From NCBI RefSeq assembly GCF_007197555.1, contig NZ_CP041614.1, positions 682,001 to 746,000 of the forward strand: a DNA stretch of 64,000 bases. Direction: 5' to 3'. The notes beneath the pieces are model-generated. The model did not search any database. It had not been told where the DNA came from and was given only the letters and a program-made list of their open reading frames with translations. The DNA comes from Shewanella psychropiezotolerans. GTDB lineage: Bacteria > Pseudomonadota > Gammaproteobacteria > Enterobacterales > Shewanellaceae. The stretch's first letter is position 1; the number at the start of each line of letters is the position of its first letter. The translations under genes were made by a program, and so were the position numbers. Of this stretch, positions 56,698 through 64,000 are shown piece by piece.

Positions 56698-57342
56698 ATG
56701 CGCGAAATAGGGACCCGAATTAAACGCCAACGAAATTTGATTGGAAAAACTCAGAAAGAATTAGCGATGACTTTGGAGATCACTTCTGTTGCAGTTTCTC
56801 GCTGGGAACTGGGTGATAATCAGCCAAAAGGTGAGTTGCTGGAGAAGTTAGCTAACGCGCTGAAGGTGTCTGCAGAATGGATACTGACAGGGGTTGACCC
56901 TGATGGGGAATTAGCAAAACTGAAACAAGCGTTTTGTTGGATCCCATATTACAAGCATATTGAAGTGTCTTCCGGAAATGGGTTTGTGTGTGTGGATGAA
57001 ACACTCACTCACATTCCGATCCCCTCAGCGCTGGGCGGCGGACAGTTGAACAAAGATGGCCTGTTTTGTTTGCATGCTTCTGGCACCTCGATGGAACCAG
57101 TATTGAAGACGGGTTCTATTGTTGTCGTGGATTCGACTCAACAGCATATTAGAGATGGGATGATGTTTGTGATCAGGCAAGGTCAACATTTACGGATTAA
57201 ACTGCTCTCGGAAACCCCGTCATCAATCACGTTCAAAAGTTATAATTCAGAGTATCCTGATGAAGTCTATTCCTGTAATGAACTTCATGATTTTGAAGTG
57301 ATTGGCCAGGTTATCTGGTTTTCAACACCCATATCATGCTGA
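56698..57342 (+). CDS. S24/LexA-type HTH repressor
   Basis: Starting at the ATG at 56698, the 214-residue protein has an N-terminal HTH_3 domain (residues 4-58, TQKELAMTLEITSVAVSRWE) and a C-terminal S24 peptidase domain with nucleophile serine in ASGTSMEP and general-base lysine in LRIKLL. Such CI-like repressors cleave themselves when RecA is activated, so the element would be induced by DNA damage. It is divergent from the tra operon with the repeat array between, which makes it the likely master repressor of transfer. Confidence 0.85.
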   Translation: MREIGTRIKRQRNLIGKTQKELAMTLEITSVAVSRWELGDNQPKGELLEKLANALKVSAEWILTGVDPDGELAKLKQAFCWIPYYKHIEVSSGNGFVCVDETLTHIPIPSALGGGQLNKDGLFCLHASGTSMEPVLKTGSIVVVDSTQQHIRDGMMFVIRQGQHLRIKLLSETPSSITFKSYNSEYPDEVYSCNELHDFEVIGQVIWFSTPISC

Positions 57343-57363
57343 CAACGAGACGATTATTGGCAT

Positions 57364-57663
57364 TTGCACATCATTGACTCTACTGTCAATGATGAGGTGG
57401 GTTACCCCAAAGGGGTATTTAACATCTTTCAAGCAGAAATGTTATATCAGTATTACTGCTTCACCTATGCTCATTTAGATGTTGAAGCGACGAAGCGTGA
57501 GAAGTTCAAGATGTTAATCAATCACCACATGGAACGTGGCGATATGCTGGTGATATTGAAGCTAGACCGTTTAGACCGAGATAATATTGACGTACAAAAC
57601 ACAATAATCTTAGTTCGCCCTATTAGAAAGTTATCAACACTTAACATCAGTAAAATCCAGTGA
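57364..57663 (+). pseudogene. Serine recombinase (resolvase) remnant
   Basis: Only the middle of a resolvase N-terminal domain is recognisable: REKFKMLINHHMERGDMLVI followed by LKLDRLDRDNIDVQNTI. The catalytic serine region and the C-terminal DNA-binding domain are missing, and the frame begins only at a TTG. It follows the repressor gene by 21 bases and marks a probable junction between the conjugative element and the toxin region. Confidence 0.6.
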
Positions 57664-57681
57664 CTCACCTCTTAAAATAGC

Positions 57682-57742
57682 TGGGCCATTTATTGCCCGC
57701 TGGGCAACTTTTTGCTCGATCCTGGGCCATATCTTGCCCAGC
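57682..57742. repeat. Repeated TGGGCCAT..TTGCCC motif with inverted GCTGGGCAA
   Basis: TGGGCCATTTATTGCCC (57682-57698) recurs as TGGGCCATATCTTGCCC (57723-57739), and GCTGGGCAA (57699-57707) is inverted at 57734-57742. Placed beside a resolvase remnant, it could be a recombination (res-like) site or a regulatory site of the toxin gene. Confidence 0.5.
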
Positions 57743-57865
57743 TGCACCCTATTCAACACTGAAAGCCAGATAAACGCTGAAGATACAATCTTGGTGCGTT
57801 TTTTGCTGCATGCTGAGAATTCTACCTCGAACGATTTACGATGCAGTAACAGGAAGTCACGCAGT

Positions 57866-59914
57866 ATGTCGATACGTTTAGCCTCAGTTGATTCATTAAT
57901 GCTGCACGATGCGGTGCTCATTGAGTCTGATTTATCCAGCCTTAGCGACAGTGATTGGCAAGCCATTACACCTTCTGGCCGCTCGCTCGACAGAATAAAA
58001 ATCGAGTTGGAACAAGGTGAGTTCGTGGTGCTCAGTGATACACCCACCTCGCCAGTGTTTGTCATGGAACAAGGTCAGCCCCTTGCTAACTCGGCATATG
58101 GTAATGGTATAAGCGCTCAAACGCTGACACAGCTAACCCGGCGCTTTGAGTCCGCAGGCAGTAGCTCACTTTATACCGCCAATAACGACGGTAATCTACA
58201 TCCTTCTCCGCCTCTGGATTATATCGCTGACACATCGCGAATAAGGGAGGCGCAAAGTAAACCTAAGCCTGCGCTCATTAGTGATAACTTTGCTAAGCCA
58301 CCGCCTAAGCTAGAACTTGAGCTTTGTTACGATGACAGCGAAAAGACCTATGCCAGTAATGTGCCCTATCGCGTGATTTTTAATGATCCTGGCAATACGG
58401 TTATCAAGGGTGTGCTCAATGATAAAGGTTGGGCCATGGTCGAAGGCGGGCCTAATTATCCCGCTCACGTCATGTTTGGCGACGAAACAGAAAAAGCACA
58501 AGCCCTGTCAGCCCTTGAGAGCCAATACCAACAGCTCGACAACGCACTTACTGAAACTGCCAAACAAGTTGCCCTGCAAGCTCTGTCTGCCAAACAAATG
58601 CTGTCTGACGAGCAGTCAAAGATTGCCGAAGTCACTGCAACTTTCAAAAAGGCAGTCGATGATAAAGTGTCTGAACTCAACGCTCAGAGTGAAGCGTTTG
58701 ACGATCTCTCATACCTATCTCAATCATGGGAGCTCGTCAAAGCAACCAAAGCGGGTGCCACCAATGGTTTCACCGAATACCTACCGGAATTGGGTGATTT
58801 TGGCAAACTGATGGAGGCCGCCGACATCGATATCACCATGCTGATAGAGGCCATCAGTACGGGAGAAATCGACGCCTTAGAAGCGAAACTACAACAGTGG
58901 AAGGGGAGAGGTGAGCTAAAATTTAATGCGGCCAATCAGTCCATGGAAACGCTTATTCTGTTACTGAGTGACCCGACAAGCCGTGAAATGCTGGCCAGTG
59001 TGCCTAAGCGTATTTTGGCTGCACTTCCTGAGGACCAAGTCGCGGAACTGGCGGCATATCAAATAACTCAGTTGGGCATGGATACTACCATTGTCACTGG
59101 TGGTACAGCAGTGGGCACATTAGTCGGAGGCGCTGGAGGTCCGGTTGCAGCGGCTATCTTGCTCGCAGCCACGACTGGACGAAAAGGTGGCAAAGCCCTT
59201 CAGGCCACCATAGACATCGTCACAGAGATGTCTCAATCGCTGAAAAAAATCAATAATCAGCATGAAGCAAAGCCTTATAAGAAAGAGAACGTCACCCCTC
59301 TAGAAGCTGTGGATATAGAGAAGCAGACTAAGGATAAGAAAAAGATTGCAGCTGCTGGACTAATACGTAAAGATCCAAAATTAGAGCAGCACTATAAAGA
59401 TGTTGCAGCTTATGAAGCCGCGTATAAAAAGAAGCTAGAAAATTCAATCGCTAATGGGGATTCAAAACGTCGTCAAGGTGCTTTTAAGGCTAAGTTAACC
59501 GAAGCGAAAGGTGAGCGTGCTGCTGCCATGTATATGGAAAAGCATTTTGCTACCCCTCCGCCACCGGCGCAAATGGAGTTAGGTTTTAGCCCAGGTCCTG
59601 GTGTCGATCAAATTTGGTCTAAACGTGACGCTAATGGCAATGTGTTGGAATATTTTGTGGTTGAAGCAAAAGGGCCGGGAGCCAAACTGCAAAAGACCAG
59701 TTCGAAAGGCTGGCAAATGTCAAACCGATGGATAGAATCCAATCTTAACACCATGGAAAAATCCAAAAAATACCCACATAAAAATCAATTAGGCAGTGAT
59801 TTAATAGACGCGATTGAAAATGATGATCCCAAGATCAGTAAAATGGTTATTGAAGCCGTTGAAACCGATGGCGTGGTGACTTCGGGTAGATTACAGCCTA
59901 TTTTGAAAGGATAA
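57866..59914 (+). CDS. Large polymorphic toxin with nuclease-like C-terminus
   Basis: I choose the ATG at 57866 (MSIRLASVDS) with AGGAAG upstream, giving 682 residues. The N-terminal 190 residues contain a delivery-type region (VFVMEQGQPLANSAYGNGIS). A helical middle follows (about 205-390), then a glycine-rich hydrophobic stretch (about 412-436), a lysine-rich linker, and a C-terminal domain with GVDQIW near 579 and VVEAKGPG near 600, the D...ExK pattern of PD-(D/E)XK nucleases. Two immunity-type genes follow directly. It resembles type VI secretion effectors, but no secretion marker domain is certain, and DNase activity is inferred. Confidence 0.65.
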   Translation: MSIRLASVDSLMLHDAVLIESDLSSLSDSDWQAITPSGRSLDRIKIELEQGEFVVLSDTPTSPVFVMEQGQPLANSAYGNGISAQTLTQLTRRFESAGSSSLYTANNDGNLHPSPPLDYIADTSRIREAQSKPKPALISDNFAKPPPKLELELCYDDSEKTYASNVPYRVIFNDPGNTVIKGVLNDKGWAMVEGGPNYPAHVMFGDETEKAQALSALESQYQQLDNALTETAKQVALQALSAKQMLSDEQSKIAEVTATFKKAVDDKVSELNAQSEAFDDLSYLSQSWELVKATKAGATNGFTEYLPELGDFGKLMEAADIDITMLIEAISTGEIDALEAKLQQWKGRGELKFNAANQSMETLILLLSDPTSREMLASVPKRILAALPEDQVAELAAYQITQLGMDTTIVTGGTAVGTLVGGAGGPVAAAILLAATTGRKGGKALQATIDIVTEMSQSLKKINNQHEAKPYKKENVTPLEAVDIEKQTKDKKKIAAAGLIRKDPKLEQHYKDVAAYEAAYKKKLENSIANGDSKRRQGAFKAKLTEAKGERAAAMYMEKHFATPPPPAQMELGFSPGPGVDQIWSKRDANGNVLEYFVVEAKGPGAKLQKTSSKGWQMSNRWIESNLNTMEKSKKYPHKNQLGSDLIDAIENDDPKISKMVIEAVETDGVVTSGRLQPILKG

Positions 59915-59916
59915 TT

Positions 59917-60675
59917 ATGTTAAAGCTCAATAAAGTAGAAATTAATTTCGACCGTGTTGTTAAGCGTGCGCCAATGGTATTAGCAAAAAGAATTCCACAC
60001 ATACAAGATATAAGTCTTGAGCTTGAATTTAGGCAGCAAGCCACTTTCGTTGTGGCAGGGAAATATGTAGAGCTGGCCTATGCTCATTATGTACTCGAAG
60101 AGCATGAAAAGGTAAAACCGTATTTGCAACAAGCCGCTCCCTTTGCTTTTTTGCAGGGCTTCGATCCCCAGTTAAAAACGCAAAATAATGATTGGACCAT
60201 TCAAGAAGAGATGAACATTGTGCTCTTGTTTGGCTCCCCTGAATTATTACAGCAATTGCAAAACAGTGAGTGGTCGTTAACCGATGATGGAATAATCAAT
60301 CACGCGTGTTATTTATACGACCACTTATTGCTAAAAATTGGCACGGGCGTATTACCCAGTGCCCCACTGTTAGATGTCGCGTTAACTGCAGCCCATACAG
60401 CAAAAGACAAAGACGTTTTACAGTATATTCTGCCGCTAATTGAAGCTATCCAGGCACTGGTTGATGGCGACCAAGTAAAGTGGCAAGCCAGTATAGATAA
60501 GGCTATTGCTTGGCATACTGAGCAATGTCAGTTCGGTGACTTAAAAGAGATGGAACAGGGTTTCATGTGTTTAAATGCCCTTACCATGGCAAAACTTGGA
60601 CAAGACTTATATCGATGGTCTTGTACCACACAGTCACTGTATCTACCTTTATTTTTAATTGCTAAGGATGCTTAA
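59917..60675 (+). CDS. Immunity protein, Imm49-like, copy 1
   Basis: A 252-residue helical protein starting two bases after the toxin stop, with AAAGGA before the ATG. The spacing of motifs (A-WTIQEEMNIVLLFGSPELL, ALVDGD, WHTEQ, GFMCLNALTMAKLG and the ending SLYLPLFLI) resembles the Imm49 family of polymorphic-toxin immunity proteins. It most likely binds and blocks the toxin domain. It differs from copy 2 mainly at residues 28-40 and 66-86, a local cluster rather than scattered changes. Confidence 0.7.
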   Translation: MLKLNKVEINFDRVVKRAPMVLAKRIPHIQDISLELEFRQQATFVVAGKYVELAYAHYVLEEHEKVKPYLQQAAPFAFLQGFDPQLKTQNNDWTIQEEMNIVLLFGSPELLQQLQNSEWSLTDDGIINHACYLYDHLLLKIGTGVLPSAPLLDVALTAAHTAKDKDVLQYILPLIEAIQALVDGDQVKWQASIDKAIAWHTEQCQFGDLKEMEQGFMCLNALTMAKLGQDLYRWSCTTQSLYLPLFLIAKDA

Positions 60676-60680
60676 GCAAT

Positions 60681-60714
60681 ATGAGCAGTTTAATTCATCT
60701 GTTGTTGATTGATG
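60681..60714 (+). pseudogene. Truncated start of the 165-aa gene
   Basis: Eleven codons (MSSLIHLLLID) of the gene at 61527 appear here, cut off at the duplication junction. Confidence 0.85.
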
Positions 60715-60762
60715 TGGCGTGGTGACTTCGGGTAGATTACAGCCTATTTTGAAAGGATAATT

Positions 60763-61521
60763 ATGTTAAAGCTCAATAAAGTAGAAATTAATTTCGACCG
60801 TGTTGTTAAGCGTGCGCCAATGGTATTAGCAAAAAGAATTCCCCACATACAAGATACAAGCCGTGATATTGGCTCTAGGAAGCAAGCCACTTTTGTTGTT
60901 GCAGGGAAATATATCAATCTAGCTTATGCTCATTATGTACTCGAAGAGCATGAAAAGGTAAAACCGTATTTTCAACAAGCGGCCCCCTATGCCTTTTTAC
61001 GAGGCTTCGATCCTCAGCTGCAATCGCAGAACGTTGATTGGACCATTCAGGAAGAGATGAACATTGTGCTCTTGTTTGGCTCCCCTGAATTATTACAGCA
61101 ATTGCAAAACAGTGAGTGGTCGTTAACCGATGATGGAATAATCAATCACGCGTGTTATTTATACGACCACTTATTGCTAAAAATTGGCACGGGCATATTA
61201 CCCAGTGCCCCACTGTTAGATGCCGCGTTAACCGCAGCCCATACAGCAAAAGACAAAGACGTTTTACAGTATATTCTGCCGCTAATTGAAGCTATCCAGG
61301 CACTGGTTGATGGCGATCAAGTAAAGTGGCAAGCCAGTATAGATAAGGCCATTGCTTGGCATACTGAGCAATGTAAGTTCGGTGACTTAAAAGAGATGGA
61401 ACAGGGTTTCATGTGTTTAAATGCCCTTACCATGGCAAAACTTGGACAAGACTTACATCGATGGTCTTGTACCACTCAGTCACTGTATCTACCTTTATTT
61501 TTAATTGCTAAGGATGCTTAA
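60763..61521 (+). CDS. Immunity protein, Imm49-like, copy 2
   Basis: Second 252-residue copy, preceded by the duplicated toxin tail with the same ribosome binding site. Residues 31-40 (TSRDIGSRKQ against ISLELEFRQQ in copy 1) and a segment near 70-85 differ, while the C-terminal 165 residues are almost identical. The divergent block lies where toxin contact could vary, so the second copy may protect against a related toxin. Followed after five bases by the 165-residue gene. Confidence 0.7.
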   Translation: MLKLNKVEINFDRVVKRAPMVLAKRIPHIQDTSRDIGSRKQATFVVAGKYINLAYAHYVLEEHEKVKPYFQQAAPYAFLRGFDPQLQSQNVDWTIQEEMNIVLLFGSPELLQQLQNSEWSLTDDGIINHACYLYDHLLLKIGTGILPSAPLLDAALTAAHTAKDKDVLQYILPLIEAIQALVDGDQVKWQASIDKAIAWHTEQCKFGDLKEMEQGFMCLNALTMAKLGQDLHRWSCTTQSLYLPLFLIAKDA

Positions 61522-61526
61522 GCAAT

Positions 61527-62024
61527 ATGAGTAGTTTAATTCACCTGCTGTTGATTGATGAGGCCGCTTTCCCGACACAGATCGCAGGGAATGATGAGTC
61601 GACATACCAAACCTTACTCGAAATCGTCGATGAGGAGGCGATCCGCTGGCAGACACTGGAGCTGAATATCCGTGGCTTTATGCCCGCCCTTGAAATGTGG
61701 GATGCTTTAGCGGGAAATAGTCATTTATTGCCGATGTGCAGTTTTAACTTCTATCCTCACAAGCTTATCGGTCCAGATGCCGATATTAGTGGCCAGTTTG
61801 GCTTTTTCCCTACCGACATGGTGAAAGATTTATCTAGCGCCATGGCAGTGAATATTGATTTTGATATTACGACACCCGATGCACAAGCGGTTGTCGATAT
61901 GGTGGAGGCGAAGGCCGGTGAGCTGGATCCACAGGCTTATGAGATGGTACGTGACAAGTATTTTGTGACTTTCCGGGATGCTGCTGCCCAACACAAAGCC
62001 GTGGTGGTATTGATAGAAGAGTAA
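61527..62024 (+). CDS. Hypothetical protein of the immunity operon, 165 aa
   Basis: A 165-residue acidic protein whose ATG lies five bases after the second immunity gene. It has no signal peptide. Patterns such as FGFFPTDMVKDLSSAMAVNI and the C-terminal FRDAAAQHKAVVVLIEE suggest a compact alpha/beta domain. It recalls small proteins found after immunity genes (some DUF1877-like), but I do not recognise it securely. An accessory immunity role is possible. Confidence 0.6.
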   Translation: MSSLIHLLLIDEAAFPTQIAGNDESTYQTLLEIVDEEAIRWQTLELNIRGFMPALEMWDALAGNSHLLPMCSFNFYPHKLIGPDADISGQFGFFPTDMVKDLSSAMAVNIDFDITTPDAQAVVDMVEAKAGELDPQAYEMVRDKYFVTFRDAAAQHKAVVVLIEE

Positions 62025-62221
62025 ACATACATTCGAGTCGCTGTAAGATAGCAAAGCAACACCATGAAGCAACTTGAGGCTTAGCGTTCTCAAATTAATG
62101 TCATAGTCTTTCCCATTCTTCTTAAGGGAAAAGCCTAGGCTGGTTCTTATTATGACTCTTTGTTAATAATGTGAGTTAGGCCTATTTAAGATACTATTTC
62201 TTATCAAGTATTCATGAATTA
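62025..62221. other. Gap before the hipA remnant
   Basis: No gene. In-frame codons just upstream of the hipA start (from 62180) read YLRYYFLSSIHEL and are closed by a TAG at 62177, the truncated edge of the hipA frame. Confidence 0.4.
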
Positions 62222-63148
62222 GTGCAACGCTTAACTGACCCAAGCTTATTTGCCATGGAGGTGTGGGATGATAAGCCAAGGCTCTCTGTTGCTGGTGTAC
62301 AGTCAAAAATTAACGTTTTGCAGCTAAATGGTGAGTTCGGCTTTGGTAGTGGTGATTTATGCTCTACTCATATTATCAAGTTTGAAAAGAGTACTCAGCA
62401 GCACTTAGTGATTAATGAGTTTGTAACAATGAAGCTCGCCCAGTTAATAGGCTTGCCGACAGCCAATGTTGAGCTGCACTACTTTGACGAATATCCTGCG
62501 CTGGTGGTTGAGCGATTTGACCGAAAACTCATTAATGACGTGGTAAAGCGAAAACATCTTATCGATGCCTGCCAGGCCTGTAACTTGGGAGTTGATAGAA
62601 AGTACGAGCGTAATTTAGGTAAGCAGCGTGATGTTGCTCATATTCGTGATGGTGTCAGTCTCAAAAAGCTGTTTGAGCTAACTCAAGTGTGCCAGAACCC
62701 CATTGCCGCAAAGTTAACCCTGCTGAATTGGGTACTGTTCAATTTGTGTGTGTTTAACCATGACGCCCACGGTAAGAACATGAGCTTCTTTGTCAGTAAA
62801 GCTGGATTAGAGCCAACACCTTTGTATGACTTAGTTAATGTGCAGATGTACCCAGAGTTTGAACAAGAGCTTGCGATGGCAATAGGGGATGAGTTCGACC
62901 CACATGCAATTAATGCTTATCAGCTCATGGAGTTTGCCGATGACTGCAATATCAACAGTAAGCTGCTTATGCGCCAGTTAGATAAAACAGCGAAGGCAAT
63001 CACTGCTCAGCTAAATAACGTGATTGAGTTGCTAGGCGAATTAAGTGCTGATCAACAAGCTTATATGGCTAAATACCACCAGCTGGTTGAGGCTCGTTGT
63101 CAGCACTTTACCGAGCAGGCACAGGAGATCCCGAAGATAGAGTTGTAA
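62222..63148 (+). pseudogene. N-terminally truncated HipA-like kinase
   Basis: The 308 residues start (GTG) just before the SVAGVQSK motif, which in full HipA (about 430 residues) lies after a first domain of about 130 residues. That domain and any hipB antitoxin are absent. Present are the ATP-binding FEKS region, ERFDRK, the catalytic FNHDAHGKN motif and the metal-binding YDLVNV. HipA phosphorylates glutamyl-tRNA synthetase to induce dormancy. Without the N-terminus activity is doubtful. The alternative is a short HipT-like kinase, but no HipB/HipS partner is beside it. Confidence 0.7.
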
Positions 63149-63400
63149 TCAATAGCACTGATTTAGGCATATGGAAACCTAGTCACCTCTCCCACTACAC
63201 CTGCATATTGGAAGCTTTGTTGTATTGTAGCTTGTAACTGAGCGTTTTAATTTCTATGTTTAAGTTTTCATTGCGCGATTCATGGGGCTACAGTGATTTA
63301 TGGTATAAGCACTATTTTAAGAACCAGCCCAAATTATTCTTTTCATTAAAAAGATAAGCGCAACGGTAGTCCTAAACGCCACTGCGTGAGCATTTTTTTA

Positions 63401-64000
63401 TTACACATCCTTTGCACCTTGAGCTTTTGCTGTTTGTTCTTTAGGCGAAGGAGAAAAGGGTCGTAAACCAATAGAGCATTCAATGTGATTGCCATCACCT
63501 GCCCCTAACCCCACTAAACCATGCACTAGCTGCGGGCAGTCATGTTCTAACAGGCTTTCGGCTTGCAAACTTGCGGTTAGCTGTAGATAAAGTTGTGCTT
63601 CGCCAGATAGCTGACCAACCATTGCCAGCCAACGTGTGCGTGCCTGAAAGTTGCTGGAAAACAACTGGCTGGCATGACAAAACAGCGTTATGCAGCTAAC
63701 TTGGCTATTCGTTATTTTAAAGCTTAAACCAATTTTGAGTTTAGTGAATACTTCATCGCGTGGCAGCGCGGCCAGTTCGGCCAGATAATTGAGTACACAA
63801 GGTAAAATAGCTGCCTTACCTGAGGCACGGTACAACTTATGCAGCACAGAGAAACTGGGGTTTTCAACTTGCCCGTAGTACTCGGTAGTGTCTTTATCTG
63901 CTGGTAATACCCCAAGTAAGGTAGGCGTGAATAGCGCGCCTGATCTCACATTAGTGGTTAAGCTTACATTAGCCATTAAGCTTGCATAAAGCTGATTGCG
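63401..64000 (-). CDS. Unknown protein, 5' end beyond the window
   Basis: The frame is open from the right edge of the window to a stop at 63401. A methionine codon at 63976 exists, but codons upstream of it (RNQLYASL) remain open, so the gene probably starts outside. The visible 199 residues contain a regular alpha/beta pattern (SFSVLHKLYRASGKAAILPC, IECSIGLRPF) and end in a lysine/alanine tail. I do not recognise the family. Confidence 0.5.
   Translation of the reverse strand, partial: RNQLYASLMANVSLTTNVRSGALFTPTLLGVLPADKDTTEYYGQVENPSFSVLHKLYRASGKAAILPCVLNYLAELAALPRDEVFTKLKIGLSFKITNSQVSCITLFCHASQLFSSNFQARTRWLAMVGQLSGEAQLYLQLTASLQAESLLEHDCPQLVHGLVGLGAGDGNHIECSIGLRPFSPSPKEQTAKAQGAKDV

Larger units (their letters stand above)
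59869..61560 (+). repeat. 846-bp tandem duplication
   Basis: Unit 1 (59869-60714) and unit 2 (60715-61560) have the same start, TGGCGTGGTGACTTCGGG, and the same end, GTTGATTGATG. Each contains the last toxin codons, a full immunity gene and the first eleven codons of the following gene. Most of the unit is nearly identical; differences cluster at about 60000-60180 of unit 1. Confidence 0.95.

Overview
The window looks like most of a self-transmissible plasmid or integrative conjugative element from a marine-type gammaproteobacterium. Shewanella, Vibrio or Aeromonas relatives are plausible; the genus is inferred from gene content only. The backbone is a complete F-type (MPF-F, MOB-F) transfer region on the minus strand, transcribed from about 56.2 kb down to 28.2 kb: traA-L-E-K-B-V-C-trbI-traW-U-trbC-traN-F-trbB-(small ORF)-traH-G-(duplicated small periplasmic protein)-traD-(small ORF)-traI. 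traM lies just beyond traI, on the plus strand. An oriT candidate lies upstream of traM at 26.99-27.82 kb. It combines a 12-base match to the F nic region, several TGACATGTCA-type palindromes and longer direct repeats. If the nick is placed correctly, the 0-27 kb side enters the recipient first.

The leading side carries typical protection genes: ardC antirestriction protein, umuDC with a near-perfect LexA box, an H-NS-like silencer, a periplasmic endonuclease I and a lytic transglycosylase. It also holds three candidate defence modules: an ATPase/HNH pair resembling Septu (1.6-3.9 kb); an operon of a C5 DNA methyltransferase, a double-GHKL ATPase/kinase and a receiver-domain protein (13.3-19.5 kb); and an OLD-like ATPase-Toprim gene with a separate HNH gene (20.5-23.6 kb). 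Between them lie decayed genes: a tyrosine integrase, a nucleotidyltransferase-HEPN gene and two unknown genes.

To the right of the tra operon (56.4-56.7 kb) is an array of TAAACGAT repeats on a 20-bp grid, then a divergent S24/LexA-type repressor that probably controls transfer. From 57.4 kb on the content changes: a broken serine recombinase, a large polymorphic toxin with a PD-(D/E)XK-like C-terminus, two near-identical immunity genes made by an exact 846-bp tandem duplication, a truncated hipA and a partial unknown gene. This may be the element's cargo or the flanking replicon.

At least six reading-frame breaks (traD, traB twice, methyltransferase twice, GHKL gene) are each repaired by adding one base to a short homopolymer. 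This suggests consensus errors in the sequence rather than true gene loss, and the genes are annotated as single genes with that caveat. No replication initiation or partition gene was recognised, so plasmid versus integrated element is undecided.
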